A stretch of DNA of 64,000 bases from Bacillota bacterium (GCA_023421395.1 JAEZTL010000031.1:1-64000); one strand, 5' to 3'. Numbered from the stretch's first letter, positions 24,350 to 32,544 are shown. Program-made: numbers and translations. The notes: a model not told the origin generated them from the letters alone.

Positions 24350-24521
24350 TCCGCTAAATGGTTCAGATCCCGCGGGCGCAAAAGTTTACGACGGAGCGAA
24401 GGCGTGCCGCACCGGCGGCGAGCGGCGTTTCTTGCGGCTGAGCCGCAGGGAAGTGCGGTGTTTCCGGCGCGCCGTCACCGGAGCCGGTCAAAGCCTTCTG
24501 AAGGATTTGTCAGCATGCGAA

Positions 24522-24547
24522 AGGGAGCCGCGCGAGCGCGGCTCCCT
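24522..24547 (-). terminator. Terminator of the rpmH-khpB operon
   Basis: Arms of 11-12 bp, AGGGAGCCGCGC / GCGCGGCTCCCT, 13 bp past the khpB stop codon, followed on the - strand by TTTCGC. The 285-bp region 24276-24560 holds nothing else I can support. Confidence 0.7.
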
Positions 24548-24560
24548 GATGATCCTGGGG

Positions 24561-25712
24561 TTACTTGAGGGTGATGATCACACGACGGTAGGGTTCGTCA
24601 CCCTCCGAATGGGTGGTCACATAGGGGTTGTCCTGCAGCGCGGAATGCAGTACGCGACGCTCGTAGGGATTCATCGGCTCAAGCGCCACACGGTGGCCGG
24701 TCTTGCGGGCACGGGCAGCCATCCGGGAGGCCAGTTTGCGGAGCGCCTCTTCCCGCTTTGCACGGTAGTGCTCGCTGTCCAGCGAAACGCGGGTGTACTC
24801 GTCTTTGCCCTTGTTGACCTCAAGGCTGGTCAGGTACTGCAGCGCGTCCAGCGTTTCGCCGCGGCGGCCGATCAGAACGCCCAACGCGTCGCCGGTCATC
24901 TGCGCGAACAGATGGCCTTCATCTTCCTTCATACGGATCTCAATGTCGACCCCCATGAGCTTCGTGACGTTTGCGAGGAAGTCGTAGGCGCGCTTGCCGG
25001 TCTCGCTCAGCTGAGCCGGATCCAGCGGCGGCAGATCCTCCGTCAGGACGGCGGACATGGCCTCGCGGGGTGCGCCCTCCGGCTTACGCCTGGGTTCACG
25101 AGGTTCACGCTGCGGGCGAGGTTCACGAGGCTCACGCTGCTCGCGGGGTTCGCGCTGAGTCCGCGGTTCGCGCTGTTCAAGGGGTTCGCGCTGCTCGCGG
25201 GGTTCGCGCTGTTCAAGGGGTTCACGCGGCTCACGGGGTTCGCGCTGAGTCCGCGGCTCGCGGGGCCCCTTCTGTTCGCGGCGGGATGCCTTGAATTCGG
25301 CGACGGAACGGATCACTGGGGCCGATGCGTCGGCCTCGCGCTGCTCGGGCTCGCCCTTGGGCTCGACCTTGCGCTCGGGCTTTGCCTCCGGGGAGGGACG
25401 CTCAACTTTGGACTCCCTGCGCTCGCTCTGTGGGCGCTCCGGCTGGCGTTCCGGCTTCTTCTCCGGCTGCTTCTTTTCAGCACGCGGCTTGGACGCTTCC
25501 AGCGTCATCACCGGCATGTCGATGGAATAGTCGTCTTCATCTTCTTTGACCGTCAGGCGCACCCGCGCCAGTTTGCCAAACATACCGAAAAGGCCGGGGC
25601 TACCCATTTCCAGAACGTCGATAGTGACATCGGCGGAATCACATTTGAGTTCGACCAAACCGGTTTTTACGGCATCCTCAACGGTCTTGCCGCTCGTTTC
25701 AATGGACCTCAA
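24561..25712 (-). CDS. khpB: RNA-binding protein KhpB (Jag/EloR)
   Basis: A 383-residue protein with three parts. Residues 1-55 are a Jag N-terminal domain (MRSIETSGKTVEDAVKTGL; SPGLFGMFGKLARVRL). Residues 70-220 are a charged, disordered linker; from about 150 it is built of QREPREP-like heptads. Residues 225-383 contain the KH domain (GVLIGRRGETLDALQYL) and the R3H domain (MNPYERRVLHSAL). KhpB works with KhpA in RNA binding that affects cell elongation. It overlaps yidC by 4 bp (ATGA), the standard arrangement. The linker is longer than usual. Confidence 0.95.
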   Translation of the reverse strand: MRSIETSGKTVEDAVKTGLVELKCDSADVTIDVLEMGSPGLFGMFGKLARVRLTVKEDEDDYSIDMPVMTLEASKPRAEKKQPEKKPERQPERPQSERRESKVERPSPEAKPERKVEPKGEPEQREADASAPVIRSVAEFKASRREQKGPREPRTQREPREPREPLEQREPREQREPLEQREPRTQREPREQREPREPRPQREPREPRRKPEGAPREAMSAVLTEDLPPLDPAQLSETGKRAYDFLANVTKLMGVDIEIRMKEDEGHLFAQMTGDALGVLIGRRGETLDALQYLTSLEVNKGKDEYTRVSLDSEHYRAKREEALRKLASRMAARARKTGHRVALEPMNPYERRVLHSALQDNPYVTTHSEGDEPYRRVIITLK

Positions 25713-26656
25713 GGCTTGATGACCTCCTCCTCAGGGTTGGATTTGACCTTCTTCTTGTCAAAGTACCAATTGATGATCAACTGCTGCAGGACCTGGAATA
25801 CGTTGCTGAACACCCAATACAGCGAAAACGCGGAGGTGTAGGTGGCGCAGATCCAGATGGAGAACAGCGGGAAGAACCATTGCATCATCTTGTTGGTCTG
25901 CTGTTGTGTCTCGGTGCCGGCGGCGGATGCATTGGCCGGGGTGAGGAGCTTCGTGCTGATCATCTGGCTGACGCCGGCCAGGAGCGGCAGGATAAACCAG
26001 CCGTTGAACTGCGTGGGAATGCTGATGTTCCAGAATAGCATGGTGGTCTGGAACACAGTCGTGCTGGCGCCGAACTGCGCCGCGATGCCCTTGTAGGCGT
26101 CGCTGCTCAGGAACTGCCGCACGGAGGCAAGGTTGTCGGCGGTCAGGATCGTACCGGAGACCTCCTGAATGCCTTGGAGCTTGTCACCGATGGCGGGGAT
26201 GATGGTCGAGAGGAAGGAATCCGGCTGATAGATGCTCTTGATCCACAGGAAGGGCTGCAGCATGTCCGGTTTGAAGGTACCGCTCATCATTTCCTGGATC
26301 ATTCTGACCGTATGCTCGTTGGCCACGACGCGCATTGCGGTGAACATCATGAACAGAACGGGGAGCTGGATCATCATCGGGAGGCAACCGCTCAGCGGGT
26401 TGATCTTCTCCTTCTTGTACAACTCGCTCATCTTGACGTTGAGCTTTTCCTTGTCGTTGGCGTACTTCTTCTGAAGCGCGGCGATCTGCGGCTGCACTTC
26501 GTTCATGCGCTTCATGGACTGCCGGCTCTTGATATCCAGAGGCATCAGGACCAGGCGGATCAAAAGCGTGAACAGGATCACCGACCAGCCGTAGTTGCCT
26601 ACGACATTGTTGATGAGATCCAGAACGTCTTTCAAAAAGGCGCTGATAAAATTCAT
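25709..26656 (-). CDS. yidC: Membrane protein insertase YidC
   Basis: A 315-residue YidC/OxaA insertase of the short Gram-positive type without the large extracellular N-terminal domain. The ATG at 26656 (MNFISAFLKDVLDL) is preferred to 26683 because a GAGAGG site precedes it. The core regions are WSVILFTLLIRLVLMPLDIKSRQSM, with its conserved cytosolic arginine, PLSGCLPMMIQLPVLF, and WFFPLFSIWICATYTSAFSLYW. It inserts proteins into the cytoplasmic membrane alone or with SecYEG. It lies between yidD and khpB in the usual order. It has no lipobox. Confidence 0.95.
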   Translation of the reverse strand: MNFISAFLKDVLDLINNVVGNYGWSVILFTLLIRLVLMPLDIKSRQSMKRMNEVQPQIAALQKKYANDKEKLNVKMSELYKKEKINPLSGCLPMMIQLPVLFMMFTAMRVVANEHTVRMIQEMMSGTFKPDMLQPFLWIKSIYQPDSFLSTIIPAIGDKLQGIQEVSGTILTADNLASVRQFLSSDAYKGIAAQFGASTTVFQTTMLFWNISIPTQFNGWFILPLLAGVSQMISTKLLTPANASAAGTETQQQTNKMMQWFFPLFSIWICATYTSAFSLYWVFSNVFQVLQQLIINWYFDKKKVKSNPEEEVIKP

Positions 26657-26707
26657 GTGTCCAATCCTCTCATGCGCCGCCACGCGCGTAGCGGGCGGCC
26701 GGGGTTG

Positions 26708-26935
26708 TTACGGAACGGGATCATATCCGCCCGGGTGGAACGGATTGCACCGGAGTATACGCTTTGCCGCCATCCAGCCGCCCTTCAGCGCGCCATAGCG
26801 TTCGATCGCCTCCAGCGCGTAGGCGGAGCAGGTGGGCGTAAACCGACAGGACGGCGGAAGCGACGGGCTTATCTGCCGCCTGTAAAACCGGATCGCACCG
26901 AGCATGGCCCGCTTGGGCAGCTTACGAAGGTTCAT
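26708..26935 (-). CDS. yidD: Membrane protein insertion efficiency factor YidD
   Basis: A 75-residue protein with the complete YidD signature: IRFYRRQISPSLPPSCRFTPTCS in part, then YALEAIERYGALKGGWMAAKRILRCNPFHPGGYDPVP in part. It helps YidC-mediated insertion. It overlaps rnpA by 4 bp. Confidence 0.95.
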   Translation of the reverse strand: MNLRKLPKRAMLGAIRFYRRQISPSLPPSCRFTPTCSAYALEAIERYGALKGGWMAAKRILRCNPFHPGGYDPVP

Positions 26936-27288
26936 TGGATAACGCCGGCCTTTTTGAGGAGATAGGCCATCTCCCTGGTCAGTTCCGGGTGGGATGCCCG
27001 TGCGGCGGCGCCTCGGGCGACAAAGATGTACTTACCGCCGGCGAGAAAGGGCCGCCGCATACGAAAATCTTCCCGCATACAGCGACGGATGCGATTGCGC
27101 ACCACGCTGTTGCCCACCTTTGCGGATACCGAAAAGCCGACCTTCACATCCCGGGCTTTCAAGTATACCAGCACCATCAGCTTTCCGGGGAAGGATTTCC
27201 CCCTTCTGTAGACGTACTGAAAGTGCTTGTTGCGGCCCAGGCTGAAGCGGCGGCCTAAACGGAAGCGATGCTCTTTGGCGGCATCCAT
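26932..27288 (-). CDS. rnpA: Ribonuclease P protein component
   Basis: A 118-residue basic protein. The core is GFSVSAKVGNSVVRNRIRRCMREDFR, containing the RNR motif that contacts the RNA subunit. The N-terminus (FRLGRRFSLGRNKHFQYVYRRGK) is the usual start region. With the RNA subunit it matures tRNA 5' ends; the RNA gene is not in this window. It lies directly after rpmH (6-bp gap), as in most bacteria. Confidence 0.95.
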   Translation of the reverse strand: MDAAKEHRFRLGRRFSLGRNKHFQYVYRRGKSFPGKLMVLVYLKARDVKVGFSVSAKVGNSVVRNRIRRCMREDFRMRRPFLAGGKYIFVARGAAARASHPELTREMAYLLKKAGVIQ

Positions 27289-27294
27289 CTACGA

Positions 27295-27429
27295 TTACGC
27301 GGACAATACCTTGCGACCGCGCAGCCGACGGGCCTTGAGAACGGCGCGGCCGGTCTTGGTCTTCATACGGGCGCGGAAACCGTGAACCTTGGAGCGCTGG
27401 CGTTTCTTGGGCTGGTAGGTGCGATACAT
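27295..27429 (-). CDS. rpmH: Ribosomal protein L34
   Basis: A 44-residue basic protein: MYRTYQPKKRQRSKVHGFRARM, then KTKTGRAVLKARRLRGRKVLSA. The longer frame to 27519 is not used; the ATG at 27429 follows AAAGGGA and gives the family start. First gene of the rpmH-rnpA-yidD-yidC-khpB operon. No dnaA gene lies upstream, where it often does. Confidence 0.96.
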   Translation of the reverse strand: MYRTYQPKKRQRSKVHGFRARMKTKTGRAVLKARRLRGRKVLSA

Positions 27430-27534
27430 GGCGAATACTCCCTTTCCATCTTTCAGATTAATGTGAATCGCCCGGGCACCTGAATGACCGCGGGCAGGCA
27501 TTCCAATCCTCAGCGCCATAAAGGCAGCCCTATC

Positions 27535-27563
27535 ATTTTAAAGGATAAATTGCGCCATGTCAA
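27535..27563 (-). promoter_or_regulatory. Promoter of the rpmH operon
   Basis: On the - strand: TTGACA (27558-27563), 17-bp spacer, TAAAAT (27535-27540). The leader to the L34 start is about 100 nt. Confidence 0.8.
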
Positions 27564-27706
27564 GAGAAAACCCACGTAATTCCCGGCCGATTGGCCTCTG
27601 ATGGCGGATTTCGCCGGAATTTCACGGCGTGGAACGAATTTAATCACATTCCTTTGCTATACTTTGCATGCTGAAGGCACGAATGCCTGCCGGGGGGAGT
27701 TATCTG

Positions 27707-28174
27707 ATGGCGTTTTTGCGCGGGGTGTTGGCGCGGGTAAGGCGCTTTTTCACGGGCTGTTATGGCGGCGACCAGCTGTCGATGGCGATGACCTATGCGT
27801 CGCTGGTTTTGATCCTGCTGGGCGCGCTGCCACGCCTTGAGGTCTTGCTGGCGGTGGCCTATGGGCTGGTTCTTTTGTCCTTTATCCGCATGTTTTCGCG
27901 CAATGTCAAGGCGCGCCGCCGCGAGAACGAGTGGTTCCTCCGGAAGACCGCACCCGTCAACGCCAAGCTATTTCAGGCCAGGACGCGCCTTGCGCGGAGG
28001 GCCGCGCCCCATGTCACGCGCTTTTATCAGGCGCGGGCTCGGTTTAAAAACCGCAAGACCTATTTGTATTTCCGCTGCCCGGGCTGCCGCGCTTGGCTCA
28101 AGCTGCCGCGGGGGGTCGGAAATGTGACCGTCACCTGCGGCCGCTGCGGCCGCGAGACCCGCAAAAACGCGTAG
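27707..28174 (+). CDS. Zinc-ribbon membrane protein, unknown function
   Basis: A 155-residue protein. The ATG at 27707 (MAFLRGVLARVRRFF) follows GGGGGGAG; the earlier ATG at 27668 has no ribosome binding site. An N-terminal amphipathic region is followed by two closely spaced membrane segments (about 25-65), a basic helical stretch, and a C-terminal zinc ribbon with CPGC and CGRC pairs flanking KLPRGVGNVTVT. Similar small zinc-ribbon membrane proteins occur in Clostridia without known function. It is divergent from the rpmH operon. Confidence 0.78.
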   Translation: MAFLRGVLARVRRFFTGCYGGDQLSMAMTYASLVLILLGALPRLEVLLAVAYGLVLLSFIRMFSRNVKARRRENEWFLRKTAPVNAKLFQARTRLARRAAPHVTRFYQARARFKNRKTYLYFRCPGCRAWLKLPRGVGNVTVTCGRCGRETRKNA

Positions 28175-28221
28175 CGCGCCGCGTTTTCGCACACAATCAT
28201 ACATTCCGACAGATTTGTCAA

Positions 28222-28250
28222 ATGACAGTCCCCCTTGCCTTCTGTATAAT
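28222..28250 (+). promoter_or_regulatory. Promoter of degV
   Basis: ATGACA (28222-28227), 17-bp spacer, TATAAT (28245-28250); the start codon is at 28277. Confidence 0.7.
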
Positions 28251-28276
28251 GGAATCGGAAGGTGGGGGTGTTTTTG

Positions 28277-29158
28277 ATGGCTCAGTCCAACCCGTATGTG
28301 ATCTTTACCGACGCGACGGCCGATCTGCCCACGGAGGATTTCCTTCGGTATGAGATTCAGTCGCTGCCGATGCTCTATAGGCTGGCCGGGCAGGATGTGT
28401 TCTACGAGGGCGGTTGGCCCGACGAACGCGTCCACGCTTTTTATGATCGGCTGCGCGCGGGTGATCCGGTGTCCACGTCGCAGATCTCGCCGGGCACCTA
28501 TGAAGAATCCTTCACGCCCTGGCTGGAAAAGGGCTACGACGTGTTTTACGTGTGCTTTTCCTCCGGACTGAGCGGCACCTATCAATCTTCGAACATCTCC
28601 GCACCGGTTTTGATGGAGCGATTTCCCGGCCGCAAGGTTGTGATCAGCGACTCGCTGGGCGCCACCTTCGGCGAAGGCCTGGCGGTTCTGCAGGCGGCGA
28701 AGAACCGCGAGGCCGGCATGTCCATTGAGGAAAACGCCCGCTGGATCGACGACCATGTGCTGAACAATGTACACTGGTTCACCGTGGACGACCTGATGTT
28801 TTTAAAGCGCGGCGGGCGCATTTCCGCAGCCACCGCCATCATCGGCACCACGCTTCAGATCAAGCCAGTAATGCACGTGGACGAGGAGGGCCATCTGATC
28901 CCGGTGGACAAGGCACAGGGCAGGCGCACATCGCTGAAGGCCATCGCCCGAAAGATGCGGGAGACAGGTGTGGAGTTGGCGGGGCAGACGGTCTACATCG
29001 GTCACGGAGACGCCAAGGCCGACGCCGAGTTTTTGGCGGCTGTGATCCGCAATACCATGCCCGTCAAGGCCATCCACATCGGCATGATCAACCCGATCAT
29101 CGGCGCCCATTCCGGGCCTGGAACCATCGCGCTGTTTTTTGTGGGGAGCAAGCGGTAA
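28277..29158 (+). CDS. DegV family fatty-acid-binding protein
   Basis: A 293-residue protein with the DegV two-domain fold: IFTDATADLP at the N-terminus, STSQISPGTYEESF, CFSSGLSGTYQSS, then DDLMFLKRGGRIS, IKPVMHVDEEGHL and the late GTIALFF. The ATG at 28277 is chosen over the GTG at 28262, which would overlap the AGGTGGGGG ribosome binding site. DegV (FakB) proteins bind a fatty acid and present it to the FakA kinase; a FakA-type protein is encoded at 39086-40714. Monocistronic. Its stop codon TAA is also the left flank of an inserted repeat element. Confidence 0.92.
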   Translation: MAQSNPYVIFTDATADLPTEDFLRYEIQSLPMLYRLAGQDVFYEGGWPDERVHAFYDRLRAGDPVSTSQISPGTYEESFTPWLEKGYDVFYVCFSSGLSGTYQSSNISAPVLMERFPGRKVVISDSLGATFGEGLAVLQAAKNREAGMSIEENARWIDDHVLNNVHWFTVDDLMFLKRGGRISAATAIIGTTLQIKPVMHVDEEGHLIPVDKAQGRRTSLKAIARKMRETGVELAGQTVYIGHGDAKADAEFLAAVIRNTMPVKAIHIGMINPIIGAHSGPGTIALFFVGSKR

Positions 29159-29317
29159 TACCAATCCAAAACATTCTTGTATCGTTGCGGCGGCCGTTTT
29201 CGCGCAGGGCGGTGTCACGCTCCGCGCAACGCAGCGTTGCTGCGCTTCGCTCCGGCTCCTTGCCCTGCTAACTGCAAATCCTCGCCGCTTTGGATGCAGT
29301 AATATTTCGTATTGGTA
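29159..29317. mobile_element. MITE-like element, 159 bp
   Basis: Terminal inverted repeats of 17 bp, TACCAATCCAAAACATT at the left (29159-29175) and the complement of TACCAATACGAAATATT at the right (29301-29317), matching at 14 of 17 positions. TAA flanks both ends directly (29156-29158 and 29318-29320), a possible target duplication; the left copy is the degV stop codon. The interior is GC-rich with a hairpin at about 29223-29245 and another formed by ACTGCAAATCC and GGATGCAGT (29271-29300). No protein-coding frame. Only one copy is visible in this window. Confidence 0.6.
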
Positions 29318-29337
29318 TAAGGTTATGAATATTTGGA

Positions 29338-29382
29338 GGCGCAAAAACGCCCGGAGCGATTTGCTCCGGTCGTTTTTGCGCC
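29338..29382 (+). terminator. Long hairpin terminator
   Basis: GGCGCAAAAACGCCCGGAGC / GCTCCGGTCGTTTTTGCGCC around GATTT, one mismatch. It would end degV transcripts that run through the MITE-like element. The following 100 bp (29383-29491) hold nothing recognisable. Confidence 0.7.
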
Positions 29383-29491
29383 ATCGGCCCCCGCGAAGGA
29401 GGCGACGTTTCCGACGTCGTGGGGCGGGAGCGCTGTTTGCGCGCACCGGTTCCCATTCATTCCGCGGGGGGCGGGGGCGTTCCTACCATCT

Positions 29492-30379
29492 TCATTTCTC
29501 CACTTCGTTGCCCGCGACTGCCACGTAGCCCGCGCCGGTGACGAGGGCTTGTCCCTCGAGCGTGGTCAGCCAGTCGTAGAGCTTTCGTTGAATGCTGTCC
29601 TCGGGGGCATCGGCGCGGACGACGGCGTAAAAATCCTGGGTGAAGGGGTATGCGCCGGAGGCGATGCGCTCGTTATCCGGCGCGACGCCGTCCACCTGCA
29701 GTAGGCGAATGTTGGAATTGGAGTACATGTTGTGCACGTAATAGTAGACGGAATACCCCAGCGCGCTGGGCGCGTCCTGATAGGAGGCGACCTCGTCAAT
29801 GAGTTCGTCCATCTCGTCGGTGCGCAGTTCCTTGGGAGCTTCCATCATCGGGACACCCTGCATGACCTGTTTCTCCATCATCACCTGGCTGCCGGAGTTT
29901 TCGATGCGCTGATAGGCCACGATCGGCAAGTCCTCGCCGCCCACGTCCTTCCAGTTGACGGCCTTGCCAGTGTAGATGCCGATCAACTGATCCCGGGTCA
30001 GCGACTGGACGGGGTTGGCCGGGTTGACCAGGAACACGAGCGCATCCCGGCCGATGGGCTTCAACTTGAGCTTCACGCCCATCTGGGCGGCGTAGTCGAA
30101 GGCGTCCTGGCTGGGCGCGTACACCAGAAGCAGGTCGGCGCTGCCGTCAATCAGCGCATAGAAGGACTCGGTGGTCTTGCTGTGGGCGATGGCGGCCTTT
30201 GCCTCATCTTCGGTGCAGCCGGTGGCGGCGCGCATCAGCGCGTAGCTCAGGGGGAGCGTCGCGGTGGAGCCGTCGACGATCGGATAGTCGTTCACACCGG
30301 CCTGGGGCGCGGCGGCCAGCGCCGGCGCGGATGCGACCAGCATCATGACCAGCATCAGAAGCGTCAGTTTCTTCATCAT
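29492..30379 (-). CDS. Phosphate-binding-protein-like (PstS-like) exported protein
   Basis: A 295-residue protein with a signal peptide (MMKKLTLLMLVMMLVASAPALA in part). The mature protein resembles PBP-like domains of PstS: DGSTATLPLSYALMRAAT near the N-terminus, DALVFLVNPANPVQSLTRDQLIGIYTGKAVNWKDVGG, IENSGSQVMMEKQVM, and GYSVYYYVHNMY. These match the anion-binding loops of the family, but no pstCAB genes are nearby. It follows the WG-repeat protein by 18 bp on the same strand, so the pair may work together at the cell surface. Confidence 0.82.
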   Translation of the reverse strand: MMKKLTLLMLVMMLVASAPALAAAPQAGVNDYPIVDGSTATLPLSYALMRAATGCTEDEAKAAIAHSKTTESFYALIDGSADLLLVYAPSQDAFDYAAQMGVKLKLKPIGRDALVFLVNPANPVQSLTRDQLIGIYTGKAVNWKDVGGEDLPIVAYQRIENSGSQVMMEKQVMQGVPMMEAPKELRTDEMDELIDEVASYQDAPSALGYSVYYYVHNMYSNSNIRLLQVDGVAPDNERIASGAYPFTQDFYAVVRADAPEDSIQRKLYDWLTTLEGQALVTGAGYVAVAGNEVEK

Positions 30380-30397
30380 TTTGTTTTCCCCCTTGCG

Positions 30398-31774
30398 TCA
30401 GTCCATCAGTTGGTCGTACAGCGATCCGGAGACGATCCACTGCCCGTTTTCGTCGATCACGCCCCAGCGCTGCGCGTCCTGGGCATAGTACCTGCCGGGG
30501 ATCAGCTGGTAGAGCTGCGTGTAGATCATCGGCAGCCTCTGCTGTCCGTTTGCGTCGATCATCCCATAGCGATAAGTGGCGTAGATGGGTTCCTCCGTGG
30601 GCGCGTCGTAGCCTTCATACCGCACCATGCGCGTCTTGAAGCGTGCTGTCTGGAAAAGCGCCACGCCATCCGCGGCGCCCAGGGAATAGATGCCCTGAGC
30701 GCTGGCGATGGTGTTTCCGGAGAAATCCATGAGAAGGCTGTCTCCCTGAGCGGTAACCAGCAGCCTGTCTTCCGGCAAGTCACTCCACAGGTCAAAGGAG
30801 CGGCCGCCTGCAACGGACAGGATTTCGCGCCCCGCGCTGTCGTACAGCGTGCATTCATCCTTGTCCATGATGCTGAAAAACGGGCTGAAGGCGCCCGCGG
30901 ACACGTAGCCGTCCTTTGACAGGCGAACCGAGAACAATTGCCTGCCGTCCGACGGACGGACTGCAAAGGTACGGCTGCCCCGCATCAAAAGCGCAGCGCC
31001 GCCGCCAAACAGCATGCCCCGGTCGTCGTCGTAGGTGGGTTTGACGGTCCAGCGGCCCTTTGTGTCGATGACACCGGTCCTGTCCTTCTCCCGGACGATC
31101 GCGTAACCGCCGGTAAAGTTCTGGGCCCAGCCGTACTTGGGCTTGATCGCCCACTGTCCCTGAGCGTTCAGGTAGCCGCTGAGGCCGTTATCGCCGGACG
31201 CCACGATGAGACCCTCCGACATGCCGCCCCAGTAGAAGCGCGCGTTGGCCCCCGTGGGCTCGATTCCGCCGTCCTTGGACTTCCGCATCACCGGCGGCGC
31301 ATTCTCATCACCGTGGGCGACCATGAGAAACCCGCCCGCCCCGTCCGAGAGGACCGCGTCGTATTCGCAGGGAACCAGCGGCGTGAGCGCGCGGGTCATC
31401 GCACCGAATTGGCCGTCGATCGAGTAGATGACGGCGTCGCCGGAAGCGTCATAGTCCAGGCTGTCGTAAAGGAAGTCCGTCAGTTGCTTCCCTTCCGCGT
31501 CAAGCAGCGCATAGCGGGGCGCGACGTAGTCGCCGTCCTCCGGGGGCGCCTGGTTCGCGGACTGGGCCGCGAACAACTCGTCCCTTGCGGCGGTCCCGCC
31601 GTTTGTAACCGAGTAGATGGAGAGGTACGTATCCGGTTCAGTCAGGACCGCACCGCCCCACGCATAGATGTCCGAGCTTTGCTCCCGGTTGAGCGCAAAG
31701 CTGCGCTCCTCCGCCAGCGCACCCGTAGACACAAGCGCGAGCGCGAGCGCGATCATAAGCGCCGCCTTCTTCAT
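30398..31774 (-). CDS. Secreted WG-repeat protein
   Basis: A 458-residue protein. The ATG at 31774 (MKKAALMIALALALVSTGALA) begins a signal peptide and follows GGGGGTGAGG; the upstream part of the open frame is rejected. WG-type repeats are visible as GYLNAQGQWAIKPKY, GVIDTKGRWTVKPTYDD, YGMIDANGQQRLPMIY and WGVIDENGQWIV, separated by beta-rich segments (YALLDAEGKQLTDFLYDSL). WG repeats form small beta units of unknown ligand. It is the first gene of a two-gene unit with the PstS-like protein. Confidence 0.82.
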   Translation of the reverse strand: MKKAALMIALALALVSTGALAEERSFALNREQSSDIYAWGGAVLTEPDTYLSIYSVTNGGTAARDELFAAQSANQAPPEDGDYVAPRYALLDAEGKQLTDFLYDSLDYDASGDAVIYSIDGQFGAMTRALTPLVPCEYDAVLSDGAGGFLMVAHGDENAPPVMRKSKDGGIEPTGANARFYWGGMSEGLIVASGDNGLSGYLNAQGQWAIKPKYGWAQNFTGGYAIVREKDRTGVIDTKGRWTVKPTYDDDRGMLFGGGAALLMRGSRTFAVRPSDGRQLFSVRLSKDGYVSAGAFSPFFSIMDKDECTLYDSAGREILSVAGGRSFDLWSDLPEDRLLVTAQGDSLLMDFSGNTIASAQGIYSLGAADGVALFQTARFKTRMVRYEGYDAPTEEPIYATYRYGMIDANGQQRLPMIYTQLYQLIPGRYYAQDAQRWGVIDENGQWIVSGSLYDQLMD

Positions 31775-31870
31775 GGCCTCACCCCCGTTTTTTACGCCTT
31801 TTCCATTTGTTAGACGGATTTGTGTCCGCCTTGTTGCCCCCAAATGCGCCGGCGCGGGGATGTTTTGTGA

Positions 31871-32476
31871 TCAAGAGGCGTTTTTTTCATCGATCAGCGC
31901 CGTCAGTCTGCGATAATCGCCGTCGAACACATAGCTCATAATGCCTAAACCTTGCGCGCCCGCCGCGTTGGGCGCTAGATCATCCACGAAAAGGCACTCC
32001 GCCGGATTCAGATGGAAGGTATCCAGCGCATAACGGAAGAACGCCGCGCCGGGCTTTGAGCGCCCGACAAGGGCGGAGATCACTTCGCCGTCAAAGAGCT
32101 TCAGAATCGGAATATTTTCCTTGAACTGCGCGTAGCGGGCGGGTGCGTTGGACAGCGCGTAGAGTTTGAACCCCCGCGCCTTCATCGCTCGCAGAAAATC
32201 CTCCGCGCCCGGCAGCGGCGTCAAAGATTCCGGCCAATGTAGCAGAATGTTTGAAAGCGCCGGGTACAGCCGCTCCGGCAGACGTCCGCGGGCGTTTCGG
32301 AAGATTTCGTCTTCCGTTAGGCTGCCGTCGTCGCCCCGGCCCCAGTCGGGATGCGCGAAAAGCGCCCGGATGATCTTGTCCCGGTCCGCCTCGTCGGCCA
32401 CCCAGGGATCGGTCATTTTGACGGGATTGAAGGAAAGCGTTACGTTGCCCAGGTCCAGCAGCAGGTTTTTTATCAC
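31871..32476 (-). CDS. HAD-superfamily phosphatase, YihX-like
   Basis: A 201-residue HAD hydrolase. The start is GTG at 32476 (VIKNLLLDLGN) because AAGGAGG lies just upstream and no ATG is available. Motif I is DLGNVTLSF, motif II is ALSNAPARY, motif III the lysine in GRSKPGAAFF, and motif IV FVDDLAPNAAGA. Members dephosphorylate sugar phosphates or act as epoxide-hydrolase-like proteins; the substrate is not known. It is divergent from a LacI-family gene and shares its control region. Confidence 0.88.
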   Translation of the reverse strand: MIKNLLLDLGNVTLSFNPVKMTDPWVADEADRDKIIRALFAHPDWGRGDDGSLTEDEIFRNARGRLPERLYPALSNILLHWPESLTPLPGAEDFLRAMKARGFKLYALSNAPARYAQFKENIPILKLFDGEVISALVGRSKPGAAFFRYALDTFHLNPAECLFVDDLAPNAAGAQGLGIMSYVFDGDYRRLTALIDEKNAS

Positions 32477-32500
32477 TTGTTCCAGCCCTCCTTTTTTGTT

Positions 32501-32544
32501 ATTATAGCACCGTGGTTGCAAAATGCAATAAAACGGGGTATCAT
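32501..32544. promoter_or_regulatory. Divergent promoters sharing a palindrome
   Basis: For the LacI gene (+): TTGCAA (32516-32521), 17 bp, TATCAT (32539-32544). For the HAD gene (-): TTGCAT (32523-32528), 16 bp, TATAAT (32501-32506). Both -35 boxes fall inside TTGCAAAATGCAA (32516-32528), a 13-bp inverted repeat that could be the operator of the LacI protein. Confidence 0.7.

Noticed and set aside
24338..24568. 76-codon + strand frame
   Set aside because: Arg/Ser-rich, no ribosome binding site, overlaps a promoter and a terminator.
24432..25841. 469-codon + strand frame opposite khpB and yidC
   Set aside because: Mirror of the REP-rich linker; repeated FALLAGFAL-type translation, no start signal.
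27430..27667. Replication origin upstream of rpmH
   Set aside because: No DnaA boxes (TTATCCACA-like) and no dnaA gene.
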